Shown here in pieces: positions 1-6,123 of a stretch of DNA of 14,693 bases (positions within the stretch are counted from its first letter, which is position 1; each line of letters opens with the position of its first letter). The notes beneath the pieces are model-generated. The model did not search any database, was not told the DNA's origin, and saw only the letters and a program-made list of their open reading frames with translations. Origin of the DNA: JBGPJM01 sp041485385. Its GTDB lineage: Bacteria > Planctomycetota > Phycisphaerae > Phycisphaerales > UBA1924. The stretch covers positions 1-14,693 of the forward strand of contig JBGPJM010000120.1 in the NCBI GenBank assembly GCA_041485385.1. Reading direction: 5' to 3'. Both the position numbers and the translations under genes were made by a program.

Positions 1-1329
1 ACCGTCCTCGCCCAATCCCAGGCCTCCGTCCGCGGCACCCGCGTCCAGAAGCTCCGCTGCGACGAAGTCGACCTCTTCGATCCCCAGATCTGGTCCGCCG
101 TCCAGCTCACCACCCGCTCCCTCCGCGTCCCCGACACAGGCGCCCCCTGGGGCACCCTCGTCCGCGCCTCCATCGACGCCCTCTCCACCATGCACCAGCC
201 CCACGGCCTCATGTGGAACATCGTCACATCCGCCACCTCTCCCATCACCCAGTCCCCCCGTCACCCAGTCCCCCAGTCCAACTCCTCCTTCTCCCCATCT
301 CCCCTTCTCTCCGTCTCCCCGTCTTCCCCCAGAACCCTCTTCCGCTGGGGCCTCCTCGACACCCTCCAGCACTGCCTCCCCGAGCGCACCTGCGAGACAT
401 GCGCGCTCCACCCCGAATGCCAGGGCCGCGCCAAGTCCCGCGCCGGCCACGCCGGCCACGCCGGCCACATCAACATCGACGATGCCATCCGCATGAAGTC
501 CCGCGTCTCCGACGCGGCCTGGAAGAGCGAGATGCTCTGCATCACCCCGCGCCGCACCGACTCCGTCTACCCCGAGTTCGATCGCGGCATCCACGTCGGC
601 GACTGGGAGCACGACCTCTGGTGCACCTCCGCCTGCCTGATCCGCGCCGAAACCCTCGAGCTCGGCGAGTCCCCCTTCATCGCCGGCATGGATTTCGGCT
701 TCCGCGCCCCCACCGTCATCCTCCTCGCCTGGATCAACGCCGAGGGCACCCTCTACATCGAAGCCGAGAACGTCGAATCCGAGCGCACCCTCGACCACCA
801 CATACGCGTCCTCACCTCCGGCGCCTTCCTCACCCCCTCACCCTCTCACCCGCTCACCCCCTCATCCCCCTTCCCCCGCCCCGCCTGGGTCGGCGTCGAC
901 CCCGCCGGCAACCAGCGCAGCCCCCACACCGGCATCTCCTCGTGCACCCAGCTCCGCAAGGCCGGCCTCACCGTCCGCGCCCGCCGCATGGAGCTCCTCC
1001 AGGGCGTCGAACTCGTCCGCGCCCGTCTCAAGCCCGCCACATCCGCGTTCCCTTCCGAGGTCCCCACGCACCTGCGCCCCGGCATCTTCCCTCCACCCCG
1101 CGCCTCAGCGCCTCCACGCTCCCACGATTCTTCCTCCCCCCGCCTCTTCATCCACAAGCGTTGCCATCAGCTCATCGACTCCCTCGAGCGCTACCACTTC
1201 CCCCCGGACAACCCCCACGCCCTCGAACCCGTCAAAGACGGCGCCGACCACTGCGCCGATGCCCTCCGCTACCTCATCCTCAACCTCGACAAGCCCTACG
1301 CCCCCATCGGAGTCATCCGCTATGCATGA
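1..1329 (+). CDS. Phage-type terminase large subunit (5' truncated by window edge)
   Basis: The frame is open from base 1, so the N-terminal ATPase part with Walker A lies outside the window; 442 codons remain. Terminase large subunits are the ATPase/nuclease motors that package phage or gene-transfer-agent DNA. Seen here: a Walker B-like motif LRCDEVDLF (residues 18-26 of the visible part), a nuclease-domain opening GMDFGFRAPT with D231, a second acidic motif GVDPAG (D300), and the C-terminal GADHCADALRY motif (D416, D420), which together resemble an RNase H-fold nuclease. A Cys cluster (CETCALHPEC) sits between the two domains. Three Pro/Ser-rich inserts coded by C-rich tracts interrupt the protein near bases 238-333, 833-886 and 1042-1137; each lies between conserved segments and keeps the frame. 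No other phage gene is visible downstream. Family assignment is fairly secure; whether it still works is unknown. Confidence 0.8.
   Translation, partial: TVLAQSQASVRGTRVQKLRCDEVDLFDPQIWSAVQLTTRSLRVPDTGAPWGTLVRASIDALSTMHQPHGLMWNIVTSATSPITQSPRHPVPQSNSSFSPSPLLSVSPSSPRTLFRWGLLDTLQHCLPERTCETCALHPECQGRAKSRAGHAGHAGHINIDDAIRMKSRVSDAAWKSEMLCITPRRTDSVYPEFDRGIHVGDWEHDLWCTSACLIRAETLELGESPFIAGMDFGFRAPTVILLAWINAEGTLYIEAENVESERTLDHHIRVLTSGAFLTPSPSHPLTPSSPFPRPAWVGVDPAGNQRSPHTGISSCTQLRKAGLTVRARRMELLQGVELVRARLKPATSAFPSEVPTHLRPGIFPPPRASAPPRSHDSSSPRLFIHKRCHQLIDSLERYHFPPDNPHALEPVKDGADHCADALRYLILNLDKPYAPIGVIRYA
238..333 (+). repeat. C-rich tract 1 inside the terminase gene
   Basis: This is an almost pure pyrimidine stretch. 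It starts with two copies of TCACCCAGTCCCCC (245-258 and 261-274, 16-base period) and continues with TCTCCCC-like units. It codes for Pro/Ser/Gln residues between an 'NIVTSA' strand and 'FRWGLLDTL', where I would not expect low-complexity sequence. It looks like an inserted or expanded simple repeat that kept the reading frame. Confidence 0.7.
442..468 (+). repeat. Three tandem copies of a 9-base unit
   Basis: GCCGGCCAC is repeated three times without change and codes for Ala-Gly-His three times in the terminase. Because 9 is a multiple of 3, changes in copy number would not shift the frame. It lies just after the Cys cluster of the same protein. Confidence 0.85.
830..886 (+). repeat. C-rich tract 2 inside the terminase gene
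   Basis: This is a run of CTCACCC-type heptamer/decamer units (CTCACCCCCTCACCC, CTCACCCGCTCACCC) coding for Thr-Pro-Ser-rich residues. It sits directly before the conserved AWVGVDPAG segment of the nuclease domain. Its composition matches tract 1, but the unit differs. Confidence 0.7.
1042..1137 (+). repeat. C-rich tract 3 inside the terminase gene
   Basis: This is a less regular pyrimidine-rich segment coding for a Pro/Ser/Arg-rich stretch between 'RARLKPA' and 'PRLFIHKRC'. Related terminases are expected to be nearly continuous at this point. It is more degenerate than tracts 1 and 2, so calling it the same kind of insert is an inference. Confidence 0.5.
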
Positions 1330-1377
1330 CGGTGCCAGTGTTAGACTTTGCTCGGGGAAACCCGACGGAGGTCCACC

Positions 1378-2439
1378 ATGCCGCGGAACATCCGAGCCCT
1401 CCTCCTCGGGCTCTTCTCGCTCCTCCTGCTCGCGATCGGCCCCGAGGCCTCCCGCCGCCAGACCGCGGCCATCGGCATGACCGAGGCAGCCCGCGGATGG
1501 CTGTCCAAGCTGTCACCCGAGCTCCGCGCACGCGCCCAGCTCGCCTTCGAAGACACCGGCCGCGTCAACTGGCAGTTCGTCCCCGGCGACCGTGCCGGCG
1601 TGTCGATGAAGGACATGAGCCCCGCGCAACGCCGCGCCGCCCACGACCTGCTCCGGTCATCCCTCAGCGCCCGCGGGGCGCTCAAGGTCGAGAGCATCAT
1701 GGAGCTCGACACCGTCCTGCGCGAGATGGAGCAGGCCGCCGGCGGCGACGGAGCCGGACGCGATCCCGAGCGGTATTTCGTCGCCGTCTGGGGCAAGCCC
1801 GGCGAGGACCCCAGGTGGGGATGGCGGCTCGAGGGGCACCACGTCTCGGTGAACTTCACAGTGGTGAGGGAGACAAGCGGTGCCGAGACCGTGTCGGTGA
1901 CGCCCTTGTTCCTCGGGGCCAACCCCGCCGAGGTGCGCCAGGGACGCCGGGCCGGCCTCCGCATCCTCAGCGCCGAGGAGGACCTCGGTCGCGAACTGGT
2001 CAAGTCGCTCGACGAGCCGCGCCGGGCCAAGGCGATCATCAACGTCGCCGCCCCCGCCGACGTCATCTGGGGACCGGGCCGCAAGGAGAGCCTGGGCGAG
2101 CCGGTCGGCCTCGCGGCGTCGGAGATGACCGAGCCGCAGCACGCCCTGCTCCTGCGCCTCATCGAGGAGTACGCCGGCAACCTCGAGCACCAGCTCGAGC
2201 AGGAGCAGATGGACCGTATCCGCGCGGCGGGGATCGAGAAGATCCGCTTCGCGTGGGCCGGCGGGCTCGAGCCCGGCCAGGGCCATTACTACCGGATCCA
2301 CGGTCCCACATTCACCATCGAATACGACAACACGCAGAACGATGCCAACCACGTCCACACCATCTGGCACGACCCCGAGCGTGACTTCGGACGCGACCTC
2401 CTCCGCGAGCACTACGAGCACGACCACAAGAGCCCTTGA
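1378..2439 (+). CDS. Secreted DUF3500 family protein
   Basis: The product is 353 residues and the molecular function of the family is not known to me. The N-terminus has a charged start followed by a Leu-rich segment (ALLLGLFSLLLLAIGP, about residues 7-22), so it is probably exported. The body carries the features I associate with DUF3500: LEGHHVSVNF, VTPLFLGANPA, 'GLRILSAEEDL', FAWAGG, YYRIHGPTFTIEYDN, 'ANHVHTIWHD' and a closing DFGRDLLREHYEHDH. The His/Asp-rich C-terminus could bind metal, but that is inference. The start at 1378 is set by GGAGG (1367-1371) six bases upstream and by the signal peptide; an upstream in-frame ATG at 1348 has no such site. It begins 48 bases after the terminase stop. 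Confidence 0.82.
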   Translation: MPRNIRALLLGLFSLLLLAIGPEASRRQTAAIGMTEAARGWLSKLSPELRARAQLAFEDTGRVNWQFVPGDRAGVSMKDMSPAQRRAAHDLLRSSLSARGALKVESIMELDTVLREMEQAAGGDGAGRDPERYFVAVWGKPGEDPRWGWRLEGHHVSVNFTVVRETSGAETVSVTPLFLGANPAEVRQGRRAGLRILSAEEDLGRELVKSLDEPRRAKAIINVAAPADVIWGPGRKESLGEPVGLAASEMTEPQHALLLRLIEEYAGNLEHQLEQEQMDRIRAAGIEKIRFAWAGGLEPGQGHYYRIHGPTFTIEYDNTQNDANHVHTIWHDPERDFGRDLLREHYEHDHKSP

Positions 2440-2534
2440 TGAGACCCGGCGCCGGTGCCCAATTCCTGTCAGGATCGCCCCGCTCGGGCCTGCTAGCAAG
2501 GCGAGCAGCACCTCGACCCGCACCAGGAGTTGTC

Positions 2535-4754
2535 GTGACCAGTTCCCGGACCAACCACGATCAGAACGCCGGCCCGGCCATGGAGCCCCTCGAGGTCCGC
2601 TCGCTCATGAGCAACGACTTCGCCAGCGTCGGCCTCTCCTTCGATACCCATTTCTTTGGAGACACGACGCCGGGGGTCTTCGCCACCGAGGGCGTCCTCC
2701 AGGACAACGGCGCGGCCTTCGGCGACACCTTCTTCGGGGCCGGCACCGGGCGCACCCGCGTCGGTGGCCTCGTCTTCGACTCCCTCGACAGGTTCCCCGA
2801 CGGACGCTACCGGCGCCACCCCAACGAAGGCACCCTCGGCGGCGCGTTCGAGGCCAACGGCGCCCAGTTCCTCACCACGGACGGATTCCCGGCCGGGTGG
2901 TGGTTCGGCGATTTCGGAGACGGCGACAAGGAGGCCGAGTTCATCGTCGAGCGCCCCGACCAGGCCTCCATCTCCGATTTCCAGGGCACCTGGCGGTTCA
3001 GCCTGCTCGGCGCCCATGTCCCCACCGACAACTTCTACAGCGGCAACGGGCGCCTCGTCGTCCACTCCGGCCGCATCGACTGGACCGCCGAGAGCGGCTT
3101 CGTCCCCGGCGATGGCGGCTCGAGCAACATCCTCACCGTCACGTCCGATGGACGTCTGTTCACCGATCTCGACGAGTACTTCTACCTGAGCCGTGACGGA
3201 TCGGTCATGATCTTCGCCGATATGTCCACTGGCGACGGTCATGTCTTCATGGGCGTCGCCGTCCGCGACACCGCCGCCCCGCCCCCACAGGAGCTCGTCG
3301 GCGACTACCTGCTGGAATGGGGCTTCACCGACGCAAACGCCTTGGGCGGCCCGAACGACCAGGTCGACTACCGCCAGCGCTACCTGCGCCTCGAGCCCGA
3401 CGGCGACTACCGCATCTGGGACCTCGACCGGTACGACTCCGGCCACACCAGCAACGACGACGCCTTGTCCCGCGGCTTCTGGCACACTTCGGGCAACGCG
3501 CTCGTCCTCGACCGGAGCAACTCCGCCGATGTTCTGACCCTGGCGATCTCGTCCAATCTCTCCACGCTCGTCGGTCTCGATCTGGATTCGGGGTCCGGCA
3601 CCGACGCCATCCTCGGCCTGGCGACCCGCGCCTTTCCCCACGGCGTGCCGGGTGTGGCCGTGCCGCCGATCCTGAACACCCCCGCCAGTGTTCCCGCGGG
3701 GCGTCCAGTGGTCTACCAGCTCGGCACCGACAACATCTGGGAGGTCGTCGACCTGATCGCGGAAACCGGCGGCCCGATCATCACCGGCGACCTGGTGAGC
3801 TGGGTCGACCCCAAGGACGGCCTGGGGTACGCCGCGGGAGTGAGCTCGTCGGGACTGATCCTGTACTCGCAGCCCTCGAGCGGACACTGGACGTTCCGGA
3901 ACCTTACCAGCGAGGTCTTCGGCGGCGAGGCGATCACGGGCAGCCTGCAGGCAATGACCTCACCGGACGGGCTGGTCACCCTCACAGGGCTCAGCGCAAA
4001 TGGAGAACTGCTGCGGTACTACCAGACAGGCGACACCATCGGCGCGGGCTACCGCTGGTTCTTCGGCAACATCAACGACCAGGACCTCCTGCCGCAGGGT
4101 CAGTCAACGCCCGCCTTCGTCGGGAACCTCGTCGGCTACGCGACGTCGTGGGGCGGGCTGAATGTCGCCGGGCTCGACTCTTCGGGTCGCATCTGGTCGG
4201 TGTGGTGGGCCCCCGGCCGCGCCCGCTGGTCGGTCGCGGACCTGACCGCGGCCTCGGGCGCCCTGCCCCTGGCGGGCAGCCTGACGGTGTACCTCACCCC
4301 CTGGAACGGCATCAACATCGCCGGCCTCGACGGCGCCGGGCACATCCAGGTGACCTGGTGGGTGCCGAGCTTCGGCGGGGCCTGGGCGCAGAACGACCTG
4401 ACGGCCGAAACCGGCGGGCCGATCTTCAAGCCGGCGAGCGTGACCAGCTATGTCTCGTCCTGGGGCGGGCTGAACATCGCCGGCATCGAAGAGGGCTCAA
4501 GCGAGGTGAAGGTCTACTGGTGGGCCCCCGCGCGGGTGAATGAAGGGTGGGCGATCACGTCGCTCGACGCCGCGGTCCCCGCCGGGTCCGAGCTGATCTA
4601 CGGCGACGAGCTGCACGGCATCGCCGGGCCCGACGGCAGCCTCAACGTCTTCGGCTACGGGCTCGACGGATCGTTCCTACGCTATTTCTGGGAGCCCTCC
4701 TTCGGCGCGAGCTGGATGAGCCAGAACGTAACGGCGATCGCGGTTGATCGGTGA
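2535..4754 (+). CDS. LEPR-XLL-like secreted protein with six-repeat propeller-like C-terminus
   Basis: I choose the GTG at 2535 because AGGAG (2525-2529) lies five bases upstream and it puts the planctomycete N-terminal motif (MEPLEVRSLMS, residues 16-26) close to the start; the frame itself is open from 2436. The product is 739 residues. Residues 27-380 hold two or more beta-rich segments (for example GTWRFSLLG near 151 and GDYLLEWGF near 256) that I cannot assign. Residues 399-739 hold a regular repeat. Trp-containing junctions such as RWSVADLTAA or AWAQNDLTAE recur at W402, W452, W508, W565, W617, W672 and W727, 50-57 residues apart, each unit carrying a variant of W-GLNIAGLD-G-I-WW-P. This suggests a six-bladed beta-propeller, perhaps a binding module on the cell surface. 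There is no dockerin tail. It ends 37 bases from the convergent gene. Family function is unknown. Confidence 0.75.
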   Translation: MTSSRTNHDQNAGPAMEPLEVRSLMSNDFASVGLSFDTHFFGDTTPGVFATEGVLQDNGAAFGDTFFGAGTGRTRVGGLVFDSLDRFPDGRYRRHPNEGTLGGAFEANGAQFLTTDGFPAGWWFGDFGDGDKEAEFIVERPDQASISDFQGTWRFSLLGAHVPTDNFYSGNGRLVVHSGRIDWTAESGFVPGDGGSSNILTVTSDGRLFTDLDEYFYLSRDGSVMIFADMSTGDGHVFMGVAVRDTAAPPPQELVGDYLLEWGFTDANALGGPNDQVDYRQRYLRLEPDGDYRIWDLDRYDSGHTSNDDALSRGFWHTSGNALVLDRSNSADVLTLAISSNLSTLVGLDLDSGSGTDAILGLATRAFPHGVPGVAVPPILNTPASVPAGRPVVYQLGTDNIWEVVDLIAETGGPIITGDLVSWVDPKDGLGYAAGVSSSGLILYSQPSSGHWTFRNLTSEVFGGEAITGSLQAMTSPDGLVTLTGLSANGELLRYYQTGDTIGAGYRWFFGNINDQDLLPQGQSTPAFVGNLVGYATSWGGLNVAGLDSSGRIWSVWWAPGRARWSVADLTAASGALPLAGSLTVYLTPWNGINIAGLDGAGHIQVTWWVPSFGGAWAQNDLTAETGGPIFKPASVTSYVSSWGGLNIAGIEEGSSEVKVYWWAPARVNEGWAITSLDAAVPAGSELIYGDELHGIAGPDGSLNVFGYGLDGSFLRYFWEPSFGASWMSQNVTAIAVDR

Positions 4755-4783
4755 GACAGGGTGGGCACGGGGGACAGGGGAGA
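4755..4783 (-). repeat. C-rich tract 4 in the convergent intergenic gap
   Basis: The 37-base gap between the convergent stops is G-rich on the + strand. On the minus strand it reads as CTCCCCTGTCCCCCGTGCCC followed by CACCCTGTCTC, the same style as the C-rich tracts in the terminase. No hairpin with a T-run was found here, so this convergent pair has no visible intrinsic terminator. Confidence 0.5.
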
Positions 4784-4791
4784 TGCGGTCA

Positions 4792-5964
4792 TCAGTAGAT
4801 CAAGTTGGCCCACGCGTTGGTGGACTGGAAGCCGGGGTTGCCGGCGGCGTTGATCGCCTCGCCGATCGTGTGCGTGCCGGTGACCACGATCGTCGGCGTG
4901 CCGTTGCCGGAGAACGTATTCCGGATCACCAGGTTTCCCGCCCCGGCGATGATCATGCCGCGCTCGTTGTCGGTCATGTGGTTGCCGTCGATGTGCGCCC
5001 CGTTGCCCGTCGTGTGGATCCCGGAGCCGATGATCGTCGGGCTGACCCCGTTGCCGTCGCAGGTGCAATCGGTGACGTAGCAATCGTCGCCGACCTGCAT
5101 GCCATCGCCGCCGTTGGCATTGCTGGTGCCGTCGGTGATGCGGCACCCGGCGCCCATGCTCAGGCCGTCGGCGGTGTTGCCGATGGTCGTGCAGCGCGTG
5201 ATTGTGCAGTTGGGGCCGGTCAGGACACCTGTCCCGGTGTTGTTGCTGGCGATCAGCCCCGCGATGTTGCTCCCGTCGCCGAAGGTGCAGCCGTCGCTCG
5301 TGTTGCCGTCGCTCTTGCAGTTGATCGCGGTCGTCGACCGACCGCCGGTGATCCCCTTGCGGCCGTTCCCCGAAGCGCGGATCTGCTCGAGCTTGGCGCT
5401 GTCGGCGGCGGCCACGCCGGTGCCGCCGTTTCCGGAGGCGGCGACGTTCTCGACCTGGCACCCATCGCCGCAGGAGCAGCCGTCGTCGCCATTATCAGGA
5501 ACGTTGCACGGGCCAACCTTGCTTGCCTGAGCGTTTGTCGCGTCGATGCCCTTCTGACCCCAGCCCTGGACTGTGCCGTTAAATATGACCAGATTCTGTC
5601 GTGTACCGCTGACGAAGATGCCGCTCAGCGAACCGGGCACCCCGGAGAGCTCGAAGCCCATGAGATCGAGGGTCACGCCGGACGCGGCGATCTCGATCCC
5701 GTGCTTGGCCGCCACGCCGGTGATGTTGCCCGTGAGGTAGTACGACCCCGGGGCGCTGATGCGGAAGAGCGAATCGGCGTCGCCGGGCGTGTTCGTCGCA
5801 TTCACCGGCGTGCGCGGCTCGACTTGGTCGAGGGTCTTCATGGTCGGCGCGACAGGGCCGGCGGGGGGGTCCAGCGGCCCGGCGTAGACGAGCACCGCGG
5901 CGGCGATAACGGCACCCGCAACCGCAACGAGAAGATGGCGAGGCTGACTGGGGGGGGTCTTCAT
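4792..5964 (-). CDS. Secreted right-handed parallel beta-helix protein
   Basis: The product is 390 residues. The N-terminus is a signal peptide or membrane anchor (hydrophobic residues 11-27, possible cleavage after VYA-28), followed by the GPLDPPAGPVAPTMKTLDQVEPR leader that I associate with planctomycete exoproteins. From about residue 70 to the end there are short Asn/Gly-rich repeats of about 20-24 residues (SGNGGTGV, SNNTGTGV, 'GNTADGLSM', 'ANGGDGMQV'), typical of pectate-lyase-like beta helices. No catalytic site could be recognised, so it may be structural or carbohydrate-binding. A Cys-rich loop (C153, C163, C165, C169) is unusual for the family. AAGGAG (5973-5978) lies eight bases upstream of the ATG. 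It follows the kinase on the same strand after 159 bases, so co-transcription is possible but unproven. Confidence 0.8.
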   Translation of the reverse strand: MKTPPSQPRHLLVAVAGAVIAAAVLVYAGPLDPPAGPVAPTMKTLDQVEPRTPVNATNTPGDADSLFRISAPGSYYLTGNITGVAAKHGIEIAASGVTLDLMGFELSGVPGSLSGIFVSGTRQNLVIFNGTVQGWGQKGIDATNAQASKVGPCNVPDNGDDGCSCGDGCQVENVAASGNGGTGVAAADSAKLEQIRASGNGRKGITGGRSTTAINCKSDGNTSDGCTFGDGSNIAGLIASNNTGTGVLTGPNCTITRCTTIGNTADGLSMGAGCRITDGTSNANGGDGMQVGDDCYVTDCTCDGNGVSPTIIGSGIHTTGNGAHIDGNHMTDNERGMIIAGAGNLVIRNTFSGNGTPTIVVTGTHTIGEAINAAGNPGFQSTNAWANLIY

Positions 5965-6035
5965 GGCAGGGTCTCCTTGAACGGACGCGGATTCCGGAGG
6001 GCATGCGGCTCAGGTCGTGGCCGGGTAACGCCAGG

Positions 6036-6077
6036 CCGGCGGCTGGACCCCCCTATCAGGGTGCCGAAAGCCGCCGG
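6036..6077 (-). other. Stem-loop between kinase stop and beta-helix gene
   Basis: Arms 6036-6044 (CCGGCGGCT) and 6069-6077 (AGCCGCCGG) are perfectly complementary over 9 bases with a 24-base loop. The loop contains a small inner CACCC/GGGGT pairing. No T-run follows in either direction, so it is not a classic intrinsic terminator. In a minus-strand transcript it would sit in the 3' end of the kinase message or the leader of the beta-helix gene. The rest of the 159-base gap holds the ribosome binding site and nothing else I recognise. Confidence 0.5.
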
Positions 6078-6123
6078 TAAATACAAGAGCAGAGTTCGGA
6101 TTCCTGGCAGAAAGGGCGCGAGG

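Noticed and set aside
238..333. CRISPR-like or mobile-element interpretation of the repeated TCACCCAGTCCCCC units
   Set aside because: Only two full copies with a two-base gap, no spacers, no terminal inverted repeats and no transposase; simple-sequence expansion explains it better.
213..2384. A 723-codon plus-strand frame over the terminase and DUF3500 genes
   Set aside because: It is almost only Arg, Pro, His and Ala, as expected for an out-of-frame reading of C-rich coding DNA, and overlaps two clear genes.
2440..2534. Small CTGCT/AGCAG hairpin in the spacer before the propeller gene
   Set aside because: Only five base pairs with no T-run, which is expected by chance in such GC-rich sequence; the spacer otherwise holds only the ribosome binding site.
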